A program made the position numbers and the translations under genes. The notes below the pieces were generated by a model, which did no database searches, had not been told where the DNA came from, and was given only the letters and a program-made list of their open reading frames with translations. This document shows, one piece after another, positions 11,782 to 20,536 of a stretch of DNA of 46,053 bases (within the stretch, counting starts at the first letter, position 1; every line of letters begins with the position of its first letter). Origin of the DNA: JAHIVN01 sp018816645 (lineage in GTDB: Bacteria; Patescibacteriota; Dojkabacteria; JAHIVN01); assembly GCA_043816305.1 (NCBI GenBank), contig JBDRHZ010000049.1, positions 1 through 46,053 of the forward strand, read 5' to 3'.

Positions 11782-13044
11782 GTGAAAAAGGAAGTAACTA
11801 TTGCAGACCTTGAGACCAAAACTCTTGCGGATTTAAGAAAGTTCGCAAAAGATTTGGGACTGACGGAATATACAGAACTTAAAAAAGATGAGTTGATTCT
11901 CAAGATACTTGAAGAGAGTACAAAGAAGGGAGGAAATATATTTGCTGAAGGTGTACTTGAGATTAAAAATGATGGAAGTCATGGAGTGTTGAGATCTCTA
12001 AAAATGATGCCTGGTGAAAATGATGTTTATGTCTCAAGTTCTCAGATCAAAAGATTTAATCTGAGACCAGGGGATTTCATTGCAGGACAGGCGAGGCCTC
12101 CAAAGGATGGTGAGAAATACTTAAGTTTACTCAGAATAGAGGCTGTAAATGGTCTTGATCCTGAAAAGGCGATAGCTAGATTTTCATTCGAAAAATTAAC
12201 TCCTGTTTTTCCTGATGAGCAGATAATACTCGAAACAAAAAGTGAAACTTTGTCTACACGATTAATAGATCTTTTGGCTCCTATAGGAAAGGGGCAAAGA
12301 GGAATGATTGTTTCCCCTCCAAAGGCAGGTAAGACATGGCTTCTGAAAGATATAGCACATGGAGTAAGGGAAAATGATAAGGATATTCACTTAATGGTTG
12401 TACTAATCGGAGAAAGGCCTGAAGAGGTTACTGATATGGATAGATCTGTCGACGGCGAAGTAATTGCAGCAAATTTCGATGAACCGCCAGAGAATCATAC
12501 CAGAGTAGCTGAAATGGCTCTGCATAGGGCAAAGAGATTGGTTGAACAGGGACAGGATGTGATGATTCTTATGGACAGTATCACTAGACTCGCTAGAGCT
12601 TACAATATGACAGCACCTCCTTCTGGAAGAACGCTTTCTGGCGGGTTCGATCCTGTTGCTCTCTATCCGCCAAAACGGTTTTTTGGAGCTGCAAGAAATT
12701 TCGAGGAACAAGGAAGTCTTACAATAATTGCCACTGCACTAGTAGACACTGGTAGCAGAATGGATGATTTGGTATACGAAGAGTTTAAGGGAACAGGAAA
12801 TATGGAACTGCACTTAATTCGTGAACTGGCTGAAAAAAGAATCTATCCAGCAATAGATGTTCAAAGATCGTGGACACGAAATGAAGAGAAACTTCTGCCT
12901 CAAGACGTTCTTATGCAGTCCTGGAGAGTGAGGAGAATGATTGATGCGTTAAAAGGTGACGAGAAAACTTCTATCCTATTGGATAGGATGAAGAAGACAA
13001 AAGATAATAAAGAATTTCTTGCTACTTTACATGAAGAAATGTAG
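11782..13044 (+). CDS. rho: Transcription termination factor Rho
   Basis: 420 residues. An N-terminal Rho_N/SAP-like helical segment (7-45) is followed by the cold-shock-like RNA-binding domain (about 53-120) and the RecA-like hexameric ATPase. Walker A is SPPKAGKT (178-185), and DVMILMDSITRLARA (259-273) covers Walker B. The Q-loop region and the C-terminal R-loop segment are present, so the protein appears complete and close to the E. coli length (419). The start codon is GTG at 11782, fixed by homology of the first residues. Rho releases RNA polymerase from untranslated transcripts using ATP. It has its own promoter and does not appear to be co-transcribed with radA. Confidence 0.96.
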   Translation: MKKEVTIADLETKTLADLRKFAKDLGLTEYTELKKDELILKILEESTKKGGNIFAEGVLEIKNDGSHGVLRSLKMMPGENDVYVSSSQIKRFNLRPGDFIAGQARPPKDGEKYLSLLRIEAVNGLDPEKAIARFSFEKLTPVFPDEQIILETKSETLSTRLIDLLAPIGKGQRGMIVSPPKAGKTWLLKDIAHGVRENDKDIHLMVVLIGERPEEVTDMDRSVDGEVIAANFDEPPENHTRVAEMALHRAKRLVEQGQDVMILMDSITRLARAYNMTAPPSGRTLSGGFDPVALYPPKRFFGAARNFEEQGSLTIIATALVDTGSRMDDLVYEEFKGTGNMELHLIRELAEKRIYPAIDVQRSWTRNEEKLLPQDVLMQSWRVRRMIDALKGDEKTSILLDRMKKTKDNKEFLATLHEEM

Positions 13045-13102
13045 GTTGAATCCTTTCACCACGATGATATAATCATGCTATGTTAGCTAGAAAGGCTTTA
13101 CG

Positions 13103-14257
13103 ATGAGATCAGAAAAAGAACGCAGACACTCGATTTTTCAATATCTACTTGACTTCGTGGTGGCCTTTTTTTCTTATGTGCTACTTAGGGTTAGACAGTT
13201 CTTTGTTTACCTCTGGGCTCTCAATCTTTGGATTGTGATTTCATTTAGTGTACTTAAGGATAGGCTTGTAAGGAAGATGTTCTGGGGCAGGAGTACATTC
13301 TACAGGTCAGCATTTCAGTTTTCCGTTGGGATAGTCACCTTTGTCATTACGATAGGAGGACTAGCGGGAAGATTGAATCTTTTTATCACGAACGCAAGTC
13401 AGATACTGGAATTTCCAACAGAGCATCTTGGGGACGCGGACTATGTAGAAGAAAACGCCTCAATGTTGGCTATCGTTGCAAGTTCTTCTGAAAGTGGAGC
13501 TTATGCTGTGCAAAAATATGTGGTTCAAAAAGGAGATACTCTCGAATCAATTGCTAATGAATATGAGATTTCAAAGGAGACCATAATGTGGGCGAATGGA
13601 ATAAAGGATGAAAGTTTTCTGAAGATAGGTCAAACATTAACAATTCTTCCAATAAACGCGGTTCTCCATACTGTAAAAAGCGGGGATACTCTTGAATCAA
13701 TAGCTGAGAAATATGGGGCAAATGTTGCAGATATATTCGACATTAACTGGTTAGATTCAAAGATTCTGAAGGAAGGACAAGAATTATTAGTTCCAAATGG
13801 GAAAATGCCGCAACCAAAACCGGTAGTAATTACCCCAATAGCCATGACAGTGCCTCTACCGCCACCGCCTCTTTCAGGTACAGTGACTGGAGGAACGGGA
13901 AGTTTCGTGCGTCCTTGTGGATGTGGATACATAACGCGAGGATATTCTGCATATCACCAAGGAGTAGATATCGCGCAGGCAGGAGGCTGTACAATTGTTG
14001 CGGTGGATGGGGGAGTCGTTACTCAAGCAAGATGGTATGGAAATGGTGGATTACAGATTATGATAGATCATGGAAACGGGTGGGTATCTCTGTATGCTCA
14101 TAATGCTACTATATACGTAAAAGAAGGACAGAAGGTTTCAAAAGGCCAAGCTATCAGCTACATGGGAGCAACTGGTCATGCATATGGGGTGCATCTGCAC
14201 TTTGGTCTCCAATTAAACGGTTACTGGGTAAATCCGCAGTCATATATCGCAATTTAA
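13103..14257 (+). CDS. LysM-M23 cell-wall hydrolase, membrane anchored
   Basis: 384 residues. Hydrophobic segments at about 14-50 and 72-96 suggest an anchored N-terminus. Two LysM peptidoglycan-binding repeats (about 137-182 and 189-232) are joined by a proline-rich linker to an M23 metallopeptidase domain (about 265-384). The zinc ligands H285 and D289 (HxxxD) and H366 of the HxH pair (H364, H366), plus H333, are visible, so the peptidase is probably active. M23 enzymes cut peptide cross-links in peptidoglycan. The gene starts 58 bases after rho on the same strand. Two cysteines at 272 and 274 lie just before the peptidase core. Confidence 0.9.
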   Translation: MRSEKERRHSIFQYLLDFVVAFFSYVLLRVRQFFVYLWALNLWIVISFSVLKDRLVRKMFWGRSTFYRSAFQFSVGIVTFVITIGGLAGRLNLFITNASQILEFPTEHLGDADYVEENASMLAIVASSSESGAYAVQKYVVQKGDTLESIANEYEISKETIMWANGIKDESFLKIGQTLTILPINAVLHTVKSGDTLESIAEKYGANVADIFDINWLDSKILKEGQELLVPNGKMPQPKPVVITPIAMTVPLPPPPLSGTVTGGTGSFVRPCGCGYITRGYSAYHQGVDIAQAGGCTIVAVDGGVVTQARWYGNGGLQIMIDHGNGWVSLYAHNATIYVKEGQKVSKGQAISYMGATGHAYGVHLHFGLQLNGYWVNPQSYIAI

Positions 14258-14308
14258 CCTGTTTTTCAATGCTTTTGCCTATAGAGCTAGGTAAATGGTA
14301 GATAAGGA

Positions 14309-15877
14309 TTAAGTGTAGTTTTCCCCTTGTTGTCTGAGATAAAGGATAAGTTCTTGTCCTGAAGGCAACATGAACTTCTTTAATTCATATTTCTCTTGGA
14401 ACTCCTTTTTTTGTTGAAGCTCTTTGTCACTTATGAAAATGGGCATTTCACTCCCAAGACTTGATCCAAATATTATGATATCTGGATTTTGTTTGAGGAT
14501 ATAATCTCCGTCTGTTTTTTCATGACCAGGAAAACCTTTGCCTATATCAGGCATATCTCTTTTTGCGATGTGTTTATCGTTTAACCCCAACATGTCGATT
14601 GTTCTAAATCCACTATAAAAGGGAATAGTTCCGGCAGTATTTGTAGCGACAACTGTATCTGCATCGAAGTTTTCTTTCAGCCATAGCCCGGTTTCTTTCC
14701 CTTCTTGAGCCACCATATCTCCTTTCAGATGCTTGTTGATTTCAGCTTCATATTTCCATTGCCAAATGTTGAATGCAAGAGCAAGAGCTACGATGAAAGA
14801 GAAAGTAGATATTTCAAGCTGCTTTGAAATGTGCAAGCGCGAGTTGATTTTCATAGCTGATTTGTGAATCCCTGATACCGCTAAAATTGCGAGTATAGGA
14901 ACAAGCGGACTATAGAACCTGTAAGCAGGCATAACGTCACCTCCGACAAAGATAACGTATGCAGAATAAGGAACTAAAACTGCAAATGAAGCGAATAAGA
15001 TAGGATTATCTTCCCATCTCTTTTTTGAGCTTAGTAATAAAGTGATTGCTGAGAAAAAAACAAGCGGGAGACTCGCAACGATGAAATCCTTAGTATATCT
15101 CAGTCCCCTGAGGTACTGGTCTGAACCGCTTCCTACTTTATTATAGAAAGTGTTGGGTAGTACATCATTATAGTAAACAAGCCTAAAGACGATCTGGGCT
15201 GCAACGACAATGAGAAAGGGTAGGAGGTAGCAGACGAGCTCTTTGGTTGCTATATTTCTCTTGTTCAGAACTTTGAAAGTGAAGACTAGTAATCCGAAAA
15301 CAATGAATACTAGATAGCCTTCTGGTCTTGTGAGTGCCAGCAGAGCAATAAGGAAACTAAGTCGGATAAGTGATTTAGGTCTGCGTTTAGACAAGTTCCT
15401 TTCAAGAATTCTTACAAACAAAAGCAAGCAAAGTGTAAAGAGGAAAATGAAGAGCGATGTTTCCATTCCGCTAGCACCCCAGACGGTGAAAGCTCCCGAG
15501 GATGAGAGTATTAGTGCAGATGCTATCTGAATAGGTGGGGTAATTTTCTTTGTCCATTTGACAAAGAGAATAATTAATATTGTTCCAATAGCAAATAAGT
15601 AACCCAAGACTTGAGATAAAGTTACAATGTTAAATCCCAGTTTGTGGCCTAAACTCAGGATTATGATCCAGAGAAAGTTTGTATATCCCTCAACAGGGGT
15701 ATCGCTGGGATTGAAGACAAGACCAAAGCCTTCCGCTAAGTTCTTTGCATATCTAAATGAGATAAAGGCATCGTCAAGTATCCATGGTCTGATATAAAGA
15801 AAGTGCAAGAATAGGAAAAGCAAACAGATTGCCAGTGTGAGAAACTTTATTATCAGTATAAATTGTCGCTTTTTCAT
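14309..15877 (-). CDS. GT-C-fold membrane glycosyltransferase (AftB/ArnT-like)
   Basis: 522 residues with about ten predicted membrane helices and a soluble C-terminal domain. Close to the N-terminus is DDAFISFRYAKNL followed by EGYTNFLW. The DDxxI/FxxRY motif after the first helix is the signature of lipid-phosphate-sugar-dependent GT-C enzymes, and the acidic pair is the probable catalytic site. The nearest familiar families are AftB-like arabinofuranosyltransferases and PMT/GT39-type enzymes. The sugar and acceptor cannot be deduced. A role in decorating cell-surface polymers or proteins is inferred. The gene stands alone, convergent with the M23 hydrolase. Confidence 0.72.
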   Translation of the reverse strand: MKKRQFILIIKFLTLAICLLFLFLHFLYIRPWILDDAFISFRYAKNLAEGFGLVFNPSDTPVEGYTNFLWIIILSLGHKLGFNIVTLSQVLGYLFAIGTILIILFVKWTKKITPPIQIASALILSSSGAFTVWGASGMETSLFIFLFTLCLLLFVRILERNLSKRRPKSLIRLSFLIALLALTRPEGYLVFIVFGLLVFTFKVLNKRNIATKELVCYLLPFLIVVAAQIVFRLVYYNDVLPNTFYNKVGSGSDQYLRGLRYTKDFIVASLPLVFFSAITLLLSSKKRWEDNPILFASFAVLVPYSAYVIFVGGDVMPAYRFYSPLVPILAILAVSGIHKSAMKINSRLHISKQLEISTFSFIVALALAFNIWQWKYEAEINKHLKGDMVAQEGKETGLWLKENFDADTVVATNTAGTIPFYSGFRTIDMLGLNDKHIAKRDMPDIGKGFPGHEKTDGDYILKQNPDIIIFGSSLGSEMPIFISDKELQQKKEFQEKYELKKFMLPSGQELILYLRQQGENYT

Positions 15878-15974
15878 TACTTTCAGACTCAGAATTATAA
15901 ACTATCGAAGAAAATATTAGTAGATGCTATAATTAGATTCAGTGTTATATGATATAAATTAAGTGTAAAATTTA

Positions 15975-16304
15975 ATGAAAAATTATAAATGTGAAGTATG
16001 TGGTACTGGTGGAGCTAGGTTTAGAAGTTATAGGAAAATAACTGGGATGATTATCCTAAGCAGAGTTGAGAATACTAAGCCTAGAGCATTATGTGACAAA
16101 CATAAGGTTTCTGGGGGGATGAGAACTATTACTTGGAACTTGCTTTTGGGCTGGTGGGGTATAACGGCTTTTATCTGGAACATATTGGCTTTGATTCATA
16201 ATCTAAAGGGAGGGAAAGATGTTACTGAAGCGGTGGAAAGTGAATATGCAAAATATATGGGTGGTGTAAAGGAAGTTATGGAAAAGCAGAGGGGAATCAG
16301 ATGA
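15975..16304 (+). CDS. Small zinc-ribbon membrane protein, unknown function
   Basis: 109 residues. CEVCG (C6, C9) at the N-terminus and CDKHK around residue 40 look like a split zinc-binding ribbon. A hydrophobic stretch with GWWG and WNILALIHNL (about 50-75) forms one or two membrane helices, and the tail is charged. Similar small C-ribbon plus GWWG proteins occur in many bacteria without a known function. It is transcribed toward tRNA-Ala(CGC), 22 bases downstream, so the two may share a transcript. Confidence 0.7.
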   Translation: MKNYKCEVCGTGGARFRSYRKITGMIILSRVENTKPRALCDKHKVSGGMRTITWNLLLGWWGITAFIWNILALIHNLKGGKDVTEAVESEYAKYMGGVKEVMEKQRGIR

Positions 16305-16326
16305 TTTAAAGATTTCCTTTGTACAA

Positions 16327-16400
16327 GGGGTCGTAGTTCAGATGGCTAGAACACTGCATTCGCATTGCAGAGGTCGTGGGTTCGATTCCCGCCGACTCCA
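16327..16400 (+). tRNA. tRNA-Ala(CGC)
   Basis: Acceptor GGGGTCG/CGACTCC with G3-U70, D stem GTTC/GAAC, anticodon stem CTGCA/TGCAG with loop TTCGCAT (anticodon CGC), T stem GTGGG/CCCGC with loop TTCGATT, discriminator A. No encoded CCA. The G3-U70 pair confirms alanine identity. Confidence 0.95.
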
Positions 16401-16535
16401 TACTTCGGACCAAATATTCTGCTTACGTAAAGATCCTTCGTTACTCAGGACTTTACTCCAGCATACGATTGGTCCTCAGTTCATCTCAAAACTTCCCCTG
16501 GTCGTTTCGAGATATTTAAACCAGTTGATAATACT
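16401..16535. other. Intergenic region with inverted repeats
   Basis: Contains GGACCAA (16407-16413) with its complement TTGGTCC near 16470, and a second imperfect pair CTCAAAAC/GTTTCGAG in 16490-16512. These could fold into stacked hairpins after tRNA-Ala. No T tract follows, so this is not a clear terminator. No gene is supported here. Confidence 0.4.
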
Positions 16536-16988
16536 ATGGCACTAACAAAAGAAGAAATGATTCAACAAATCTACAAACAGTATGGTGTGAAGTTTCCTAA
16601 TGATAAAGATGAAAAGCTCCTAAGCAAGATAATGTCTGGCAAGTATACTCGAGCAGAGGTACTGAACATTTACGAAGGTCGGAAGTACAATAAATTTAGT
16701 AAACAGAGTTTGTCTCGTGTTTCAATAGATGAAATGCGCAGGCTTGTATACAAGTATAAGAAGAAAAGTGTTCCATCTGGAGTAAGTCGAGATGTTGTTG
16801 AATCAATTTTACTTGGTAAGCTTAATCCTGACAAATTATCGGAAAGAGACCTTATGGCTTTTGGTAAAATGGGACGCTCTTCATTGACAGGTGCGGTTGG
16901 ACTGTATGCAGGCTGGGTTCCGAAGGTTGGTAAAAAGATGAGGGAGAAGGATATTGAAAGAGGGAAAAAGGTTGCGGCAAAATATTAG
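16536..16988 (+). CDS. Hypothetical protein, basic and helical
   Basis: A 150-residue basic protein that I do not recognise. It begins MALTKEEMIQQIYKQYGVKF and is predicted mostly helical, with a repeated pattern of short helices (residues 5-45 and 60-100) each ending in a Lys/Arg-rich turn. The C-terminus has a small hydrophobic patch (GAVGLYAGWVP) and a lysine-rich tail. No catalytic motif or signal peptide is visible. It is flanked by two tRNA-Ala genes on the same strand. Base composition and codon use look like the neighbours, so I treat it as real. Confidence 0.6.
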   Translation: MALTKEEMIQQIYKQYGVKFPNDKDEKLLSKIMSGKYTRAEVLNIYEGRKYNKFSKQSLSRVSIDEMRRLVYKYKKKSVPSGVSRDVVESILLGKLNPDKLSERDLMAFGKMGRSSLTGAVGLYAGWVPKVGKKMREKDIERGKKVAAKY

Positions 16989-17097
16989 CAAAGAGCATAT
17001 AGCTTACAGCTAATAGTTGATAACTCAATAACCTGTATAAGCTCTTTACATGGCTAAAGGGTTTTGATGTAATGATCTATAATATAATTGGTAATTG

Positions 17098-17119
17098 CCT
17101 GCCTGTCGGCAGACAGGGG
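17098..17119. repeat. Palindromic repeat element
   Basis: CCTGCCTGTCGGCAGACAGG forms a hairpin (CTGCC/GGCAG core). It is related to the element in the rRNA leader (210-245) and to 44145-44186. Confidence 0.55.
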
Positions 17120-17144
17120 ATTTGAGATTTGGTCATTCTAAATT

Positions 17145-17218
17145 GGGGTCATAGCTCAATTGGCTAGAGCACTTGCATGGCATGCAAGAGGTTCGGGGTT
17201 CGATTCCCCGTGACTCCA
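17145..17218 (+). tRNA. tRNA-Ala(GGC)
   Basis: Acceptor GGGGTCA/TGACTCC with G3-U70, D stem GCTC/GAGC, anticodon stem CTTGC/GCAAG with loop ATGGCAT (anticodon GGC), T stem CGGGG/CCCCG, discriminator A. It is the third alanine isoacceptor in the window, after TGC and CGC. Confidence 0.96.
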
Positions 17219-17247
17219 ATTAATTAATATTTTTGAAAAGTTGGAAA

Positions 17248-17601
17248 ATGCTAAAACAAACCATAAGAATATTTATTCCTCTTGGATTTCTTAGTGTTGC
17301 TCTGGGGATTGTTTTTACTTCCGTGTTGCCTCCTATAGCTGAATTATTCTAGGAATTTGGGCAGGATTTGCCTGTTATGACGAAAGTAGCACTTTCCATA
17401 TCTGATTTTGTTAGGCATTTTTGGTATGTTGTAATTCCGCTATGGGGAGTTTTAATAACTCTAGTGTCAGTTGTATTTGGTGTAGTTACTAGGAATATGG
17501 AAAGGAGAGGACAATTGATAGCCAATGCAATTATTCTCATACTAACTGTGGGGTTACTTTCTTTAGCAGTATACCTGCCGAGTTACAATCTTTTTAGATA
17601 G
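17248..17601 (+). pseudogene. Small T2SF/PilC-like membrane gene with in-frame TAG
   Basis: Reading from ATG 17248 gives 34 residues ending PPIAELF, then TAG at 17350-17352, then the same frame continues EFGQDLPVMTKVALSISDFV to a stop at 17599-17601. The joined sequence across the stop matches the type II secretion F/PilC motif (Pxxxelfxxfgxx LPxxTkxxxxxSdF), so this was one gene of 117 codons. Three hydrophobic segments are visible. A start at TTG 17368 could give a separate 77-residue protein. UAG is a normal terminator elsewhere in the window (clpC and rho end in TAG), so reassignment is unlikely. It is either a recent nonsense mutation, readthrough, or a sequencing error. Confidence 0.6.
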
Positions 17602-17701
17602 AATTTCTGGATAAATATAAGGCAATAACTCTAATCAAACTTCCCCATCGCTCTCCGACTAGCAGAAATTTTGCACTTTGCTTATACTTTTGTATGGAAC
17701 A

Positions 17702-18565
17702 TTAACTATAAAAGTATCCAATTCCAACTACGCCAAGCACTGTAACTACGATTCCGAAGTAGTCCTTTTTAGCAACTTTTTCTTTCAGGAAAATTCTTGC
17801 AAGAACTACTATGAAAACAGGGTAAGTTGCTGTGAGTGGAGACGCGATAGAAGCAAGTGTATTTTCAAATGCGAGCCAAAAGAAAATAAGCGAGATAACC
17901 GTAAAAAATGATCCAAGAAGAGAATACTTGTATGTAGCTATGTCTTTTAAAAGTTTCTTTACTGAGACTTTCTGTTTTTCTAATTTCAAGTAAATGGTTG
18001 AGACAGGAATCTGCATGAAAGCTACACAAAAAAGAAATGTGGCAGAATCAGTTTGATACAAAGCTTTTTTTGACAAGGTATCTGAGATCCCAACTGCAAT
18101 GGCTCCAAGAAGCGGGTAGATAAGTACCAGCTTATTCTTTAGTTCAGCTTCATTAAACTTCCTTGGAACCGCGATGACCAAAACTCCAAGAATAGTTATC
18201 AGGACAAAACCTCCCACAACTGATGTTATAATTTCTCCATTTATAATCCTTGAAAAGAGAATGGTAAATACTGGGTAGGTAGAAAAATAAACTCCGGTAA
18301 TACTTATGTGTTCTCCCTTCGATAAAACGAAAAATACAAAAGCCTCTGAAAGTATGGCACTTAAAAATGCATAAAAAAACACCATTCCAATATTACCAAA
18401 GCTGACTCCCATAACGATCGAAACAGGAACCCAGACAAGCAGTCCAAGAAGCATATATGCAAGAAATGCATATGAGGAAGGAAGTTCTTTGAAACTTTTT
18501 TTCAAAGTTGTGTAACCTATCCCTTGAAATAATGAACACAATATACCGAATACTATTCCGCTCAT
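17702..18565 (-). CDS. EamA/DMT-family membrane transporter
   Basis: About 287 residues with ten predicted transmembrane helices in two five-helix halves, the layout of EamA drug/metabolite transporters. Glycine-rich helix ends and PLTATYPVFIVVLARIFLKE in the second half match the EamA repeat. Substrate cannot be inferred; family members export amino acids, metabolites or toxic compounds. The start is set at ATG 18565, although GTG 18568 directly precedes it. The gene is divergent from the TrmB-like regulator at 18663, and the shared 97-base region contains a perfect palindrome, so the regulator may control this transporter. Confidence 0.85.
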   Translation of the reverse strand: MSGIVFGILCSLFQGIGYTTLKKSFKELPSSYAFLAYMLLGLLVWVPVSIVMGVSFGNIGMVFFYAFLSAILSEAFVFFVLSKGEHISITGVYFSTYPVFTILFSRIINGEIITSVVGGFVLITILGVLVIAVPRKFNEAELKNKLVLIYPLLGAIAVGISDTLSKKALYQTDSATFLFCVAFMQIPVSTIYLKLEKQKVSVKKLLKDIATYKYSLLGSFFTVISLIFFWLAFENTLASIASPLTATYPVFIVVLARIFLKEKVAKKDYFGIVVTVLGVVGIGYFYS

Positions 18566-18627
18566 CACTTGCTATTAACAATTTATTACTAAGAATTATA
18601 TTTAGGATTATTTAAAACTCTTATATG

Positions 18628-18656
18628 TTGTCTTGCCTAGAAGACAAGTGTATAAT
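18628..18656 (+). promoter_or_regulatory. Leaderless promoter with palindromic operator for the TrmB-like gene
   Basis: A -35 box TTGTCT (18628-18633), a 17-base spacer and TATAAT (18651-18656). The start codon ATG is at 18663, only 6 bases after the -10 box, so the transcript would begin at or next to the start codon. TTGTCTT (18628-18634) and AAGACAA (18641-18647) form a perfect 7-bp inverted repeat over the -35 box and spacer. A regulator bound there would block polymerase. Autoregulation and control of the divergent transporter are inferences. Confidence 0.65.
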
Positions 18657-18662
18657 TCTGTA

Positions 18663-19502
18663 ATGGACATAAAGTATAGAAACAGCTTGGTCAAAAAGTT
18701 CTCTAAATTGGGCATTTCAGCGGAGTGCACTTCTGTATACTTAGAACTCTGGGGAGGAGGCATACTTTCAGTTGTTCAGCTGTCAAAACGTCTCTCAATG
18801 GGAAGAAATAAGATCTACCGATTATTGGAGGAATTGGAAGGCTATAATCTCGTAAGTCAGAAAGAGAAACAGCATGGATCGGAATATGAGGCTCTTCACT
18901 ACAGGAATCTGCAGCTAATCATTGATAAGAAAAAAGAAGAATACAAAAAAGCAGAAAGAGGACTGGAGGATTTGTTTGATGACCTGCCTTATCTAAAGGG
19001 GTCAAATGCTGTTTCTTCAAAGGTTATTCATTACCATGGACTTGATGGTCTGAAACAAGTGAACTGGAATCTGGTTTATGCCAAGGGGATGTTTAGAGTA
19101 TTTGAAGTATCGAGACTTTCAAGCTATTTGGAAGAAGATTTTGCAGAGAAACTGAGATTAGAATGGCTGAAACGAAAGGTTTATACTCGAGATCTGACAA
19201 ATGATAAAGAGGTTGCTGCCCATACGAATGTCACAGAATTTACCACAAAATACAGCGAATATAAGTATATTGATCCGAAAATACTAAAAATTGAAACTGA
19301 GATTTACATCTACAACGATACTGTTTCGGTTCTTGAATATGATAGTTTAAAGTATGACCCCAGAAGCATATTTTGTGTTGAAATTCATAATCCTGCGCTG
19401 GCTAGAGCTCAGATGCACATTTATGATATCATCTGGAAACAGGCGAAATTACTCAAGATTGTCCCAGGGGAAAAGGGAAAAAGAGGAACGAGGAAGTTGT
19501 GA
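18663..19502 (+). CDS. TrmB-family transcriptional regulator
   Basis: 279 residues. An N-terminal winged helix-turn-helix (about 10-80) shows the TrmB pattern LSVVQLSKRLSMGRNKIYRL followed by LEELEGYNLV. A helical linker (about 85-110) and a C-terminal effector-like domain follow. TrmB proteins are best known as archaeal sugar-responsive regulators and are common in CPR genomes. I use ATG 18663 rather than the in-frame TTG 30 bases upstream, because the promoter and palindrome lie between them. A second family member is at 42103-42900. The ligand is unknown. Confidence 0.82.
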   Translation: MDIKYRNSLVKKFSKLGISAECTSVYLELWGGGILSVVQLSKRLSMGRNKIYRLLEELEGYNLVSQKEKQHGSEYEALHYRNLQLIIDKKKEEYKKAERGLEDLFDDLPYLKGSNAVSSKVIHYHGLDGLKQVNWNLVYAKGMFRVFEVSRLSSYLEEDFAEKLRLEWLKRKVYTRDLTNDKEVAAHTNVTEFTTKYSEYKYIDPKILKIETEIYIYNDTVSVLEYDSLKYDPRSIFCVEIHNPALARAQMHIYDIIWKQAKLLKIVPGEKGKRGTRKL

Positions 19503-19525
19503 TTCGGGCACTAACCTATTAATCT

Positions 19526-20536
19526 TCAGTCAAACTTTCCCATTGCCCTCCACCTGTCTCTGAGAAAACGGATTCTTTTATAAAGGACTGTCTTAATCGG
19601 CCGGGGGAAGCGTGAGATGTACTTCATCACAGCCTTAAGGAAGACATAAAGCGGATTGAGGATCATATCTTGAAAAAGCAGAGGTTTATACCCAAGCTCT
19701 CGGGCATTTTCATAATATTCTCTTTTAAATTCTCCAAGTCGGTTTCGTACATTATTTCTTACTATCTTGTTTATCTCATCCGAGTTCATCGAACTTTTCA
19801 CATAAAGTTTTCGATAGTATCTATCTAGAATTGTTGCAAATGTTGCAAGTTCGCAGACTTCATCTATCGGCTTATCGAATCGGTCATCTAGAAGCTGACC
19901 GACCATAGCTAGGTTCCAGGCAATGCATATTGCTGTCTCATGCACAGTTGTCGGTGTGTTTTCAAGCATCCACTTGTACTTGGATTTCATCTGACGGATT
20001 GTTTGTGCCGCTTTTTTATACTCAGGATTTTTCATATCAACTGCCAAAACATAGATGATGTAAGTATGAAAAGCATTCATAAGTTCACGATTTTCTTTTA
20101 TGGCCTCAGGAGTCCAGAAACTTATATCTTTTGAATTTACCCATTTGTGAAATATTTTAAATTCTTTTTGAAAATCATCTATCCTTGGGTTTTCAATCTT
20201 TTTAAGGTCTTTTTCAATTATTTTAATTAACCCCCCTGAAGCCCTGTGCTCCTCTTTTACTTTTGGATCGTCTGTTTTTCGCACAAACTTCTGAGTATCG
20301 AGGTACTCATTAATGTAAATAGAGTAGTTGGCCAAAAGATTCAGATGATCTATGTTCTGATGGGAATAGTTGAATTTAGGATCGGGGTTTACTATGTAAA
20401 TCGCAGCGAGCAGATTCCTGTTTGTTGTTTCCACTACTCCGTATCTGAAAAGGAAAACCAGGTTTCCCCATATCAATCTGGTGAGTAATCGAAAAAGTGA
20501 AATATTTATTTTTGGCTTACTTGGCTGAGTTTTCAT
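19526..20536 (-). CDS. Hypothetical helical protein with a DDxxD-like motif
   Basis: A 336-residue protein, predicted almost wholly alpha-helical, that I do not recognise. The sequence AWNLAMVGQLLDDRFDKPID around residues 210-230 contains DDRFD, reminiscent of the metal-binding DDxxD of prenyl and terpene synthases, but no second motif (NSE/DTE or a second DDxxD) is evident and I do not assign that function. Residues 18-30 are hydrophobic and the C-terminus is rich in Arg and aromatic residues, which suggests membrane association. It is convergent with the TrmB-like gene and divergent from the T-box operon. Confidence 0.6.
   Translation of the reverse strand: MKTQPSKPKINISLFRLLTRLIWGNLVFLFRYGVVETTNRNLLAAIYIVNPDPKFNYSHQNIDHLNLLANYSIYINEYLDTQKFVRKTDDPKVKEEHRASGGLIKIIEKDLKKIENPRIDDFQKEFKIFHKWVNSKDISFWTPEAIKENRELMNAFHTYIIYVLAVDMKNPEYKKAAQTIRQMKSKYKWMLENTPTTVHETAICIAWNLAMVGQLLDDRFDKPIDEVCELATFATILDRYYRKLYVKSSMNSDEINKIVRNNVRNRLGEFKREYYENARELGYKPLLFQDMILNPLYVFLKAVMKYISRFPRPIKTVLYKRIRFLRDRWRAMGKFD

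Noticed and set aside
17248..17601. UAG or UGA codon reassignment
   Set aside because: clpC and rho end in TAG, while S1 and comEA end in TGA, with no in-frame use of either inside conserved proteins. One interrupted small gene is not evidence for recoding.
19526..20536. Terpene or prenyl synthase assignment
   Set aside because: Only one DDxxD-like motif is present and the second metal-binding motif is missing.
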